Below, piece after piece: positions 40,901 through 47,801 of a DNA stretch of 64,000 bases (its first letter is position 1; the number at the start of each line of letters is the position of its first letter). A model generated the notes under the pieces. The model was not told where the DNA came from. It saw nothing but the letters and a program-made list of their open reading frames with translations, and ran no database searches. Location: contig JAFYGB010000061.1 in NCBI GenBank assembly GCA_017543445.1, positions 1-64,000 on the forward strand. Reading direction: 5' to 3'. The translations under genes were made by a program, and so were the position numbers. This stretch comes from Lachnospiraceae bacterium. Its GTDB lineage: Bacteria; Bacillota; Clostridia; Lachnospirales; Lachnospiraceae.

Positions 40901-42565
40901 GGCCAGATCCTTCATGCCGGAATACACAATTTTAGTGATCTTGATCTTTCCGTCAGAGTCATCGATCGTCATTTCGCTTTCAATATTCTTTCCGGCAGAT
41001 TCCAGAATGGTGACCTCTCCCTTGGACGCTCCCCGGCCATACTGTACGCCCAGACCGACCGATGCAGCATTAACGTTATACGAAGGTGACGCAACAAATG
41101 AAAGATAGGTGCCATCCTTCTTCTTGATGTTCGTCGTTAATTCCGCGGTGCCGTACACCCAGGTCCCATTCTTCGACCCGTAATCTACGACTTCATTCAT
41201 GTACACTTTCAGGGAAATCGAATCCCCTACGCCCAGGTAACTGTCACTATTGTCTTCATAGTTTTCATCGTTAGGCTGCATGTTGGTCTTGCCCAACAAT
41301 TCTTTTATTTCTGCATTATGGGTATCCGCGACAACATGCACTGAAGCCACCTTGGGCTTCTCGCCATCGATGTTGAACGCGCGGGCGAGATTGGACGCGT
41401 CGCCCCCATTCAGATACACGGCGTTGCCTGCCATATCGGTGACAGGGCTGGTGGTCTTAGTGATACCAATCTCCTTAGAGTCTTTGGGCACTGCTACAGT
41501 GAAAGCGCCGCTTTTCTTGACCTGCTTCAAGGACACTACCGCATCTTTGTTCAGCAGAGCCGTTCCCCCTGCAGGAGCAGCGGTCAGGTCGATTCCGGCT
41601 ACATCATAGATCTTCTTCAGATCGGCCGGAGCATCATAAGTAAAGGTGATCTGGTTTCCATCCAACTTAGTCAGATGGGCATAAAGCTTTTCGGTCGAAC
41701 CATTCAACTTCAAACCAATATATACGTTGCCTTTTCCACTGGCGCTGTCATCGGCAAAGCGAAGAGACTCGGAGCATGTCAGCACGATGTTGACACTATC
41801 CCCGGGTTTGAAATTACTGCAATTTGCGCCGCTGGCATCTTGAATATTTACGCGCGTAAAATAAGGTGCATTACCGTCGAAGAAACAGACCATGCAGCCT
41901 TCAGATGAACCGCCGCAGCTGCAGACTTTATCGTCATAGTTAACTTTGCTGATATTAAACACCAGATCCAAGGGCGTATTATCCCTGGGAACGAACGTAC
42001 TGAACTTGTTATTTCCCTGGCGGAACGTATCCATGGAAGTGCTGTATCCCACATAGTTGATCACGCCATTGAGAGCAATGCCACCGAGGTTATAACCCAG
42101 ACTGGTTTCAGACCAGCTGGTCATTTTGTACGTAAAGATGACGCTAGATGTGTGCTTGTGATAATTACTCGTTCGAGTCACGGAATAGCCGATCTTGATA
42201 TCGGCATTATTCTTTCTCAGCGAGTTGATATTGCTTCCGGCAAACCCACTCCACGAGTAGGATGCCAGGCCGGTCACCTTTGTGTTATACCGCAGTGAGC
42301 CGAAGTACCCCGCCTCGACTGCGTTGTAGTTGCCGCTATTCAACACGCTCTTATAAAACTCCGAATCAGCTCCGGTATACGCGTTAAAGATCGCCACCTC
42401 AGGAGCCGCAACGCGGTTGTAGGTCGGGTCGGCATTCGATGCCGGCGCCGCATTTACCACTTGCGTAGCCATTGGCAGCATATCGAGCGGAAGTGTACTC
42501 AATACAAGCGTCAGAGCAAGTAGCATACTGATCGCTTTTCTTCTCTTACTACTGTTCGTTCTCAT
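34928..42565 (-). CDS. giant secreted Ig-like repeat protein
   Basis: 2545 residues. Basic start and signal peptide (KAISMLLALTLVLSTLPLDMLP to about residue 40). An N-terminal domain contains a Cys cluster (CSCGGSSEGCMVCFFDG, about 219-235). Most of the rest is a chain of Ig-like domains of the type found in bacterial adhesins: recurring endings such as VTDMAGNAVYLNGG, YSGMKDLAGNIADN, ATDLDD, NATDAAGNSVSVNLQV, AADGAGNKTSEVFTVYN and VQDVAGNVGQSVRYVRV. There is no C-terminal anchor, LPxTG or dockerin, so it is probably secreted or held through another protein, perhaps by the downstream cohesin-bearing partner; that is inference. It begins a three-gene operon with the 2803-residue protein and the S8 protease. 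Confidence 0.85.
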   Translation of the reverse strand: MRTNSSKRRKAISMLLALTLVLSTLPLDMLPMATQVVNAAPASNADPTYNRVAAPEVAIFNAYTGADSEFYKSVLNSGNYNAVEAGYFGSLRYNTKVTGLASYSWSGFAGSNINSLRKNNADIKIGYSVTRTSNYHKHTSSVIFTYKMTSWSETSLGYNLGGIALNGVINYVGYSTSMDTFRQGNNKFSTFVPRDNTPLDLVFNISKVNYDDKVCSCGGSSEGCMVCFFDGNAPYFTRVNIQDASGANCSNFKPGDSVNIVLTCSESLRFADDSASGKGNVYIGLKLNGSTEKLYAHLTKLDGNQITFTYDAPADLKKIYDVAGIDLTAAPAGGTALLNKDAVVSLKQVKKSGAFTVAVPKDSKEIGITKTTSPVTDMAGNAVYLNGGDASNLARAFNIDGEKPKVASVHVVADTHNAEIKELLGKTNMQPNDENYEDNSDSYLGVGDSISLKVYMNEVVDYGSKNGTWVYGTAELTTNIKKKDGTYLSFVASPSYNVNAASVGLGVQYGRGASKGEVTILESAGKNIESEMTIDDSDGKIKITKIVYSGMKDLAGNIADNTNEFGATEQQYQIDTVAPSVEVEEVTGTNGTNYGFVVPFKTTDKVEGSNAKGSGVQDMPATLMLVGTLHGKFMYAVTTSSSEPEKEDWNEGVEGLSLPFIQTGDTQYLHVKKIADEPYGVSGLSFTLSDYAGNTGATKQVAVSGVGFDSVAPVVHAGNSSRSYDNDKNEGTLTANIDVNDISGVASVQYLWNDGTKPTESDSWKNAEGTVGGTSVSVAAIATVPSQTAFKKALWIKAKDGAGNVVIDKVDEYSYSLEGIKYELEYPVNVVLEPTLKINSLEDGGALVFDVQKPGDPDTHYILVCTNYQSYRFDNIYDLDNDWFTATLDETDGIKYTNLEACDIFVFYQDYKKLTGNFSVKVYSGTANINGTEQSADIMRSEWLSDSDSEITITTNAKVETFTLKVSYQSNGGKQMFSKYDFSIDTSKCTIEDENGYHTYIPTVEGAQVSIDLGEDLHGWNYSDIDWEKSRIKLENIDTGEITDVCGIGYGPRQTITLPAVNIQSGVYHIWVYLMRRSMPDDEDAAYRYVEIIYIDVTEPGIVKPETIAKQSTYSNSTGVYEAIAYDPDKTIYVPTQKYKNYLSVDVLDPDGVTPHKESEHVYGFESGSVYVTAWDTAHPDKKVQLLDRKCLAVDEESGEIYLREIDSSENTEKALLTFGAGSSATSNYYEILGLEPDQDNVIALQANYSNGRRSAITYLTIHPVSLELSGTTTTLPEKNDTWTPDYPTEWSGIYTVDPEKAAVVFTPDEKYTGVIASSGLRLYCGRGTSQQYDGTIEWADDFEPIEMTAQGDGSFIAKVPVYNKSINDAISSNNGGYNFKEFYCIYAEDIYGNRVDVSTAKAVIIADGTAPVISDANITTDANGKFTATYHVYDDSLYSFATTGNWYTHQTPSPITLEFSFNDEYARAIGASGGGLTLTMDVTNNGYLSKSWTAMDSNSMGIQKVTESLHTGETVRIDGETTPTDVYLTVTVEGYVSPKITSAMDMTLNLKATDVHGNVCDAVGATASVIGFAPKVIDKQYKQSTFSYTPQSHTEANRALFLTFNVPVQPAESWINRNIEGFSTEWHDAFPIWKDGTWDITFIDIFGTKYTQSLTLENVIGKYGFDLAFSTLDYVSASEGVTLTFMPDNDGERIYSSYGNNGKRTCTENGTYYLYWEGDGEYDLLPVHLNNIISGGPEETLFFYFDEFKEQYKAGSDEQFRGTTVGSVTVSYRTSRETNPVGDTTLTFKDGDSDTFTFQYYDIPTAITYTITGKLSDYGITLATPPEPYADVEAPTVDLVTIWKQQAGGFVQTEAFSGSADETMVKTAIGNAGAAQGYDFVVKASDYSKWKVVAKSSAPTSISYASATSDKIPGVSVSGNNILVTNSVANDFYIVVVDNAAADSAATKDNFTCVKIPYGSYQFDTVAPEIVTNTVADGLYSRTVYIKATDLDDAGNDTGSSVTLAGAGIAQNFDANAAEYPYKLLFTDNDTVVTVNATDAAGNSVSVNLQVSGIDVSSPILKTTWSPCFQDPVTGKLDRSNPTSVPVNTDIVAHVTSDKDIMNVTATYTYYDYTYDYDFNSSSPYWGYIEYTSQRVSVHFTESAYSEDIVVTLNITAPNGQATEVKLVLQSGIIDKDAPYLIVENVEELKRSGYDVPYAVTLHIRPTEEVYCTNYGPLGELYYDDADHPHLMKVTLKDLSPKRLFFVDKVGNQTIMELPYSNFGPWIPYFDSVAPTIHVDVPENANATNSSVSVTVTANEQCTLSCDNDAVTCGTMSLQGTDSEGNEIWIGTISASANGTFRVYAADGAGNKTSEVFTVYNVDKTLPTILFDTSTVNVRQESELSELTKLLDKGVKTWDNVGIQDGSLAYDVSGVILDTVGVYAVTYTVQDVAGNVGQSVRYVRVVDKNQPIITVDGILTEENGTISLKVGKHTLYVNGLKTDNEPYSLKLVKGIWSSGQMKRATKCISVGEDGSFTVDTAGFYTVYIVTQSRQTYRTLLYVEN

Positions 42566-42618
42566 ATGGTCTTTTTCCTTTCGTTAAATCATTTAAGGCA
42601 CAATTACCCACTGTGTTT

Positions 42619-42627
42619 ACTATACCA
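42619..42627 (-). promoter_or_regulatory. extended -10 promoter of the giant surface operon
   Basis: Minus-strand TGG-TATAGT (TATAGT at 42619-42624) without a good -35, about 55 bp upstream of the start. Lack of a -35 box suggests an activator, for which the upstream OmpR-type regulator is a candidate. Confidence 0.5.
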
Positions 42628-42670
42628 TGCTTCTCTCTCATCCTCCCCTTTCTTACAGAATTGCAAGAAA

Positions 42671-42724
42671 TGTGTCGTCGTTGCAGGTCAATGACCTGCA
42701 ACAGGGACGGTTCCGTTTGACACA
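42671..42724. repeat. 54-bp REP-like element, copy B (inverted to copy A)
   Basis: TGTGTC-gtc-GTTGCAGGT-caatg-ACCTGCAAC, then the core agggacggttccg and GACACA. It is the reverse complement of the layout at 25413-25466 with the same length. The two copies bracket the three-gene giant operon. Confidence 0.88.
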
Positions 42725-42726
42725 TA

Positions 42727-42773
42727 AAAGAAACAGAGTCCGGCTTCTCCCGAGAGCCAGACTCTGTTTCTTT
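42727..42773 (-). terminator. terminator after the two-component genes
   Basis: A 14-bp perfect outer stem (AAAGAAACAGAGTC / GACTCTGTTTCTTT) with an inner GGCT/AGCC-type stem. T-rich on the minus side (TTTCTTTTATG). It lies between the response regulator stop and the REP element. Confidence 0.75.
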
Positions 42774-42903
42774 GGGGATTTATTCTACAAAGGAGTTAAT
42801 ACGCTGATTTAATATAGAAAGACCTGCAGTCGGTCTAACTACAGGTCAGTATATATCATTTTTCTCGATTTTCAGGTCTTCTTACAGAAATGCAAGTAAG
42901 AAA

Positions 42904-43575
42904 TTATATCTCGGTCAATATATATCCGTCGTTACCGACCATTTCGGCCGTTAGTTCTACGCCGGCGTTCAGAAGTTTCTTGTTGAGACGGGAGATCGTC
43001 GTGTACAGTGCATTGCAACAGAGCTGCGCAGATGAATTCCAAATGTATTGGCATAATTCCTCTTTCGATAGCGGATGCGTGCCGCGGGTAGCCAGAACCA
43101 TGAGCAGGGAGAACTCCTTCTTCGTCAGCAACAGGTCGGCATCGCCGAAGAAGGCAACCATGGCGACGGTGTCCAGTTTCAGCCCGTCGTAATAAATGAT
43201 ACGCTTCTTCCCCTGCGAGTCACGCAGGCGTGCCTCCACGTGCGCCAGCAGGACGCCCAGGTCATAGGGTTTCGTCATGTAGTCGTCGCCACCCTCACGA
43301 AGTGCGCGGATGATCTGCTCATTTTCCCCGAGCGCGGACAGGAACAGGATCGGAACGTCGTAGTTTTGCTTGATCTGGCGGCACAGCGTTATGCCGTCGC
43401 TGTCGGGAAGCATGATGTCCAGGACCACCAGGTCCACATCGTTCGACCGCAGCTGCTCCAGGCACTGCTTACCGTCGAAGGCCTCGAGGACGTCATAGTC
43501 TGCCATCATCAGCGCTTCGTGGTTGATCTCCATGATATGCGGATTATCTTCTACCAAAAGAACTTTATAGCTCAA
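42904..43575 (-). CDS. OmpR-family response regulator
   Basis: 223 residues. Receiver domain 1-118: VEDN acidic pocket, phospho-acceptor Asp in LVVLDIMLPDSDG, Thr/Ser in LFLSALGE and Lys in MTKPYDLG. The C-terminal winged helix (LDTVAMVAFFGDADLLLTKKEFSLLMVLATRGTHPLSKEEL ... ALYTTISRLNKKLLNAGVELTAEMVGNDGYIL) is of the OmpR/PhoB type. It overlaps the sensor kinase gene by 11 bases, so they form a cognate pair. It lies directly upstream of the giant surface-protein operon, whose promoter lacks a -35 box, so that operon is a plausible target. Confidence 0.93.
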   Translation of the reverse strand: MSYKVLLVEDNPHIMEINHEALMMADYDVLEAFDGKQCLEQLRSNDVDLVVLDIMLPDSDGITLCRQIKQNYDVPILFLSALGENEQIIRALREGGDDYMTKPYDLGVLLAHVEARLRDSQGKKRIIYYDGLKLDTVAMVAFFGDADLLLTKKEFSLLMVLATRGTHPLSKEELCQYIWNSSAQLCCNALYTTISRLNKKLLNAGVELTAEMVGNDGYILTEI

Positions 43576-45526
43576 TGCCGCTCTCCTCCTCTCTCGGTAT
43601 CAGTATCTCGAACGTCGTGCCTTCCGGGCCGGTCGACAACAGCCGGATCTGCCCGCCGTGCATCTTCACGGTGTCCATGCAGATGGCCAGGCCCAGGCCG
43701 CTTCCGCCGTCCGTCGAGTAGCCACGCTCGAATATATGCTCCGCCACTTCCGGCGCCATGCCGGTTCCGGTGTCGGATACGGTAAATGCAACGTATTTTC
43801 CTTCATCGCGAGCCGAGATCTTCAGTTCTCCGTCCTGCGTGTGGCGGTTGCCATTTACGATCAGGTTGATCATAACTTGCAGCATGAGTTCGAAATTCGC
43901 GTGCGCCATGGCCCGCGTCGTACACTCGGTCGAAAGTTTATTGCCCTTCTTCTCACAGATGGGTTCGCCGATCAATGCAGCACTCTTTAAGAGTTCCGCA
44001 GGATCGACCATGTGCAGTTCCACCTCGGTGGTCTTGCCATAGGTAAATGCCATGAGGTTCGCCACCATGGCGCCTAAGCGGTCCGCCTCGGAACGAATGC
44101 TTTGCAGACGCTCCGGCGTCTGCGGCGAGAGCATGCCCTTCTCGATCTGCATTTGCGTCAACTGAGCGTAACCCGAGATTACGGCCAATGGGGTCTTAAG
44201 TTCGTGCGCCACCGTCTGAAGGAAATCACGGTTCATGGCGTTGACTTTTCCCAAGACTTCGTTCTTATGCTGCTCCTCCGTGAGGAGTTCCATTCGCCGC
44301 GTGATCTTTACGTTCGTCGCGATCGACAGGCCCAGGACGCAGATCAGCATCATGAACGGCGTCGTACCGAAATGCGCGATCAGCGAGTTATTGCCCGAAT
44401 GCAGACTCTCAAAGATCATGGACCAGTACAGCAAAATGATGGTAATGATCGTCAAGACCCCCGTTCTTTCGATCTTCCTCTTCTTCACATAGTAACGAAT
44501 GAAGGAGAAAACGATGATCGGCAGGAAGGCCGCGCTGAAGTAATAGCAAATGTGGCACAGGTCCACAAGTGCCTCCGTCGGGAGCGTAAAATGCAGGATC
44601 ACGGACACAGCGCAAAGCATGAGGAAAATGCGCTCGATCCATTTATTCAGCACCTTCGGGAAATAAGCCGCGGGCACGAAGACGCCCATGGCAGGGATCG
44701 TGGACACGGTGTAGATGAAGATGCGGTAATGCAGCTCGAAGGGGAAGCCCTCGGGGCGCAGGAATTCATTGATAAAGTGCGAATTCCGGAAGGCCATGAG
44801 CAGGCAGCACAGGGCCAGAACGCCGTATTCGCGGTTACGCTGGTACGTAGCATACAGCAGGAAATAGAACGCCAGGAAGATCAGGCCGCCGCCCGTGAAC
44901 AGAGAGTACAGCGTCATGCTGCGCACAAATTTATCGATCTGCTGCGGCGTTCCGATCGTGGTCGACTGGATGAAACCACCGTCCCTATGCATGAAGTTTG
45001 CATACTGGTAAATGATCTCCGTCTCACCCTCGCCGGTGTAGAACGGAATGGTCACATAATGTCCATCATGGACCGTCGTTTCCGGATCGTCCGTGACGTA
45101 GCCCACGTTCAATACCTCCTCGCCATCAACAAACACACGCATGCTGTAGTCGATGGTATAACTGGCGAGCATCAGATACGTGTGCGGCTCTGCGATGATG
45201 CGCACACGATACGTACCTAGGTTCATGTCCTTCTCATTCGGTCCCGCCTTCACAGGCGCGGTGGCCTCGTCGACGAAATCCTCCGGCGTATACAGTTTCC
45301 CCGGATAATAGTCCCAGTCATTGACCAGATGGTGGACCTTCTCGTCCAGCGGGTACTCCCGCACGTCGGCGATGCCGTCCTTCGGGCCAATGCCCTGCAT
45401 GTCGGCAGATGTCTGCAAACGCCCGTTGGTGTAGACATAAAAGCCGCCGATGAAGATCACCACCAGGAACGGCAACAACAGTCCCAGGAACTGATTCAGT
45501 AATTTGTTTTGTTTCTTTTCAACCAT
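43565..45526 (-). CDS. 7TM-type sensor histidine kinase
   Basis: About 653 residues. One N-terminal helix (FLGLLLPFLVVIFIGGFYVY), an extracellular beta-sandwich of about 180 residues like the 7TMR-DISM ligand-binding domains, then seven membrane helices (about 200-405), a coiled linker, the HisKA domain with H-box TVAHELKTPLAVISGYAQL, and the HATPase domain (NLIVNGNRHT, DTGTGM, GGSGLGLAICMDTV). The start at 45526 (MVEKKQN) is chosen over 45616 because AGGAG lies 8 bp upstream. The extracellular module often binds carbohydrates, which would fit a role in sensing polysaccharide near the surface operon; that is inference. Confidence 0.9.
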   Translation of the reverse strand: MVEKKQNKLLNQFLGLLLPFLVVIFIGGFYVYTNGRLQTSADMQGIGPKDGIADVREYPLDEKVHHLVNDWDYYPGKLYTPEDFVDEATAPVKAGPNEKDMNLGTYRVRIIAEPHTYLMLASYTIDYSMRVFVDGEEVLNVGYVTDDPETTVHDGHYVTIPFYTGEGETEIIYQYANFMHRDGGFIQSTTIGTPQQIDKFVRSMTLYSLFTGGGLIFLAFYFLLYATYQRNREYGVLALCCLLMAFRNSHFINEFLRPEGFPFELHYRIFIYTVSTIPAMGVFVPAAYFPKVLNKWIERIFLMLCAVSVILHFTLPTEALVDLCHICYYFSAAFLPIIVFSFIRYYVKKRKIERTGVLTIITIILLYWSMIFESLHSGNNSLIAHFGTTPFMMLICVLGLSIATNVKITRRMELLTEEQHKNEVLGKVNAMNRDFLQTVAHELKTPLAVISGYAQLTQMQIEKGMLSPQTPERLQSIRSEADRLGAMVANLMAFTYGKTTEVELHMVDPAELLKSAALIGEPICEKKGNKLSTECTTRAMAHANFELMLQVMINLIVNGNRHTQDGELKISARDEGKYVAFTVSDTGTGMAPEVAEHIFERGYSTDGGSGLGLAICMDTVKMHGGQIRLLSTGPEGTTFEILIPREEESGIEL

Positions 45527-45584
45527 AACCTTATCTCCTGTTTCAGGAGACCCCCCTAAAAAATCCTTCCCATACAAACCAAAT

Positions 45585-45611
45585 GTCGAGGGGCGCACAC
45601 TTCCCCTCGAC
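45585..45611 (-). other. leader hairpin upstream of the sensor kinase gene
   Basis: GTCGAGGGG-aagtgtgcg-CCCCTCGAC is a perfect 9-bp stem about 60 bp before the kinase start, without a long T-run. Possible attenuator or stability element. Confidence 0.5.
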
Positions 45612-45646
45612 AACATATTAGCACATTTTCACGTCAGAATCTACCC

Positions 45647-45664
45647 GCTTGCAGAATTGCAAGC
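45647..45664. repeat. small palindrome GCTTGCA-gaat-TGCAAGC
   Basis: A perfect 7-bp inverted repeat that shares CAGAAWTGCAAG with 42649-42670 and 42881-42900, so three copies flank the two-component genes. Confidence 0.6.
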
Positions 45665-45700
45665 AGTGAGCCATGTGACCGTAGAGCGCCGCTTGCGAGC

Positions 45701-45759
45701 GTGACAGCGGGGACGGTTCTTTTTGTCACCGTGACAGTGGGGACGGTTCTTTTTGTCAC
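45701..45759. repeat. tandem pair of REP-like elements
   Basis: Two 29-bp copies (45701-45729 and 45731-45759) with one base between. Each has inverted ends GTGACA / TGTCAC around GGGGACGGTTC and differs from the other at one base (C/T). They lie between the LRR/sigma unit and the two-component unit. Confidence 0.88.
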
Positions 45760-45784
45760 CATACCACCGGGCTCAGTCCACAGC

Positions 45785-45819
45785 AAAAATGCCGGGGGAC
45801 ATAACTGCCCCCCGGCATT
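45785..45819 (-). terminator. terminator after the LRR anti-sigma gene
   Basis: ATGCCGGGGG / CCCCCCGGCAT stem followed on the minus strand by TTTTTGC, 6 bp after the stop codon. Confidence 0.88.
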
Positions 45820-45825
45820 CGGCTA

Positions 45826-47142
45826 TCAATCGTCTGACTTCCGGTCATAGTATATGTATTTGATCCCGCCCCATTCGAGTGGCGCCGGCTGATCCCAGGC
45901 GTCTTCTTCAGCCCCGACAATCGAGATCTCATAGTCACACATGAAGGTTTCCAGTTCGGAAAGTCCACTTACATCCAGCGATGTCAAAAGGTTCCCAAAG
46001 CAGGTGATGTCCTTCAGCGCTGTGTTCGCGTGGATATCCAGCTCTGAGATCCGGTTCTGCGAACACTGCAGTTTGGTCAATGCAGTATTATGACTCACAT
46101 CCAGGGTCTTTAGTTGATTTCCGCTGCAATTAAGCGTCTCTAACAAAGTATTATGACTCACGTCCAGTGTCTTAAGTGCGTTCGCGGAACAGTCCAAAAA
46201 TGCAAGCGCGGTATTTTGGTTCACATCCAACGTCTCCCATCCGTTATCGGAACACCAAAGAAAACTGAGAGCCGTATTCTTACTGAGATTCGGGACAGAA
46301 CAGTTCGTTCTGCTGCAATAGAATTCTTCCAGAGCGATGTTCTCCGTCAGGTCCAAACTCTCCAAACCGGAATCGTCACAGTGCAAAGATCTAAGTGCTT
46401 TATTTGCACTGACATCCAAAGTTTTTATCTCTTGATACGAACAGTCGAGTTCTTTCAATGCCGTGAAGAATTCGATGCCTTTTAAACTTCTTATGTCGAC
46501 ACCGCTGCCGTCGGGGTCTTTCGGGACAATGATCTCGTTTACGGCTTGGATCTCAGCATCTTCCAGTATATCATCTTTATTCCGGTCGAACCATTTTTTG
46601 ACATAACTTCGGAAGTTCGGATCCGGGAAATTCTCCTCATTGACCGCCACTCCGGTTACGGCATCGGTCGCCGCCTCCGTGGCGGGCTCTGTCGTCTCCG
46701 TGTCCACTTCGGTCTCGGTACCATCCTGTGTCGTGTCCGGTTCAGTTTGTGTCTCGGTACCATCCTGTGTCGTATCCGGCTCAGCCTCTGTCGTCGTGGT
46801 CACCTGGCTACGGTTAGGATTCCACAGGAAGACGAACAGCAGGACCGCTGCCGCAACGAGAGACACGCTGACCGCGATACGGACGATCGTGATGATGTTA
46901 CTGTTTTTCACCGGCAGGGCCTCCTGTTCGGTCTCAGGAGTTTCATTTCCCGCAGGCAGGATCACCGGTCGTTCGTCAAACGTCTCCCCGACGGTTTGTT
47001 CGGCTTCGGCCAATGCCGAGCTCACCTGATCCGGCTTCAGGTTTTCCAGTTCCTTTTTCGTGTATTGCGCTTCCTTGATGTACTTTTCGTCGACTTCGCC
47101 GATTCGGTTCATCAAGCGGTTCTTTGCTGTTTTTTTACTCAT
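45826..47142 (-). CDS. putative anti-sigma factor with extracellular leucine-rich repeats
   Basis: 438 residues. The cytoplasmic part (1 to about 80) lies after a sigma gene and probably binds it. A single membrane helix (IITIVRIAVSVSLVAAAVLLFVFLW, about 84-108) is followed by a Thr/Glu-rich linker with PDTTQDGTET repeated twice, a calcium-loop-like segment FDRNKDDILEDAEI, and eight or so leucine-rich repeats of about 21 residues (LKTLDVSHNTALTKLQCSQN type) up to about 410. Its start overlaps the sigma stop by four bases (ATGA). I infer signalling in which the ectodomain senses an external ligand or surface state and frees the sigma factor. It does not show the zinc anti-sigma motif HxxxCxxC. 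Confidence 0.8.
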   Translation of the reverse strand: MSKKTAKNRLMNRIGEVDEKYIKEAQYTKKELENLKPDQVSSALAEAEQTVGETFDERPVILPAGNETPETEQEALPVKNSNIITIVRIAVSVSLVAAAVLLFVFLWNPNRSQVTTTTEAEPDTTQDGTETQTEPDTTQDGTETEVDTETTEPATEAATDAVTGVAVNEENFPDPNFRSYVKKWFDRNKDDILEDAEIQAVNEIIVPKDPDGSGVDIRSLKGIEFFTALKELDCSYQEIKTLDVSANKALRSLHCDDSGLESLDLTENIALEEFYCSRTNCSVPNLSKNTALSFLWCSDNGWETLDVNQNTALAFLDCSANALKTLDVSHNTLLETLNCSGNQLKTLDVSHNTALTKLQCSQNRISELDIHANTALKDITCFGNLLTSLDVSGLSELETFMCDYEISIVGAEEDAWDQPAPLEWGGIKYIYYDRKSDD

Positions 47143-47708
47143 AATACGACACCTGCCTTTTCCAATGCCTCTTTTAGTTTTCCTCTGGATCGGGAAAGGC
47201 TTGTCTTTACATTGCTTTCAGTCAGACCGAACGCTAAGGAGATCTCACGGACAGAACTGCAATACCAGTATCGGCGCATGAATACCCGGCGATTTTGCTT
47301 CGACAGACCGGCCAGGAACTGATCCAGCACTTCGCGGATGACCATGTCTTCCTCGATCTGCTCAGCATCCCGAACGGAAATATCCGCCACGCATTCTTCG
47401 AGTTCATCGATCGCTATGGCCGCCTCTCCGCCGCCGCGTTTCACAGCCTGCGCCTTCTCCAGTCGTTTCAGTGAAACATTCCGCGCGATCTTCCCGACAA
47501 AAGTTTTGAGGCAGTTCGGCCGCTTCGGCGGGATGGCGATCCAACTGTGATACAACGTATCGTTGAGGCATTCCTTCGCCGTCTCCTCGTCATTCAATAT
47601 TCTCCGGGCTATACTCCGGCAGTAACTTCCGTATTTGTCGGAAGTCTCCACGAGCGCGCTTTCGTTCCGCTCGAAGTATAACTCGATGATATCTTCATCT
47701 TTCATCAT
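47139..47708 (-). CDS. ECF-type sigma-70 factor (module 1)
   Basis: 189 residues. Region 2 is at about 8-75 (DEDIIELYFERNESALVETSDKYGSYCRSIARRIL, ECLNDTLYHSWIAIPP) and region 4 at about 125-185 (LSKQNRRVFMRRYWYCSSVREISLAFGLTESNVKTSLSRSRGKLKEAL). It would direct RNA polymerase to a stress or surface regulon and is coupled to the LRR anti-sigma gene. An ECF-like promoter (TGTAAC, 17 bp, GGAGTAG) lies 50 bp upstream, suggesting autoregulation. It is similar in design to module 2 at 52587-54181. Confidence 0.88.
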   Translation of the reverse strand: MMKDEDIIELYFERNESALVETSDKYGSYCRSIARRILNDEETAKECLNDTLYHSWIAIPPKRPNCLKTFVGKIARNVSLKRLEKAQAVKRGGGEAAIAIDELEECVADISVRDAEQIEEDMVIREVLDQFLAGLSKQNRRVFMRRYWYCSSVREISLAFGLTESNVKTSLSRSRGKLKEALEKAGVVL

Positions 47709-47758
47709 GTATGCGCCCTGTCCTTTCTGTAGATTTTGGTTTCAAGCCTTTCACTTAT

Positions 47759-47788
47759 CTACTCCGATATCATGAAGGAAAGGTTACA
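47759..47788 (-). promoter_or_regulatory. candidate autoregulated ECF promoter, module 1
   Basis: Minus-strand TGTAAC (47783-47788), 17-bp spacer, GGAGTAG (47759-47765). The TGTAAS-xxx-TTCCT block is shared with the promoter region of the second ECF module at 54230-54260. Confidence 0.45.
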
Positions 47789-47801
47789 GGTGTCTAAAAA
47801 A

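Larger units (their letters stand above)
42566..42903. other. 338-bp regulatory interval upstream of the giant operon
   Basis: No gene. It holds, from low to high coordinate, the operon leader and promoter, a small palindrome (42649-42670), REP copy B, the terminator of the response regulator gene, an inverted repeat GACCTG / CAGGTC (about 42821-42846) and another small palindrome CTTAC-agaaatgcaa-GTAAG (42881-42900). The two small palindromes and one at 45647-45664 share CAGAAWTGCAAG. Confidence 0.6.
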
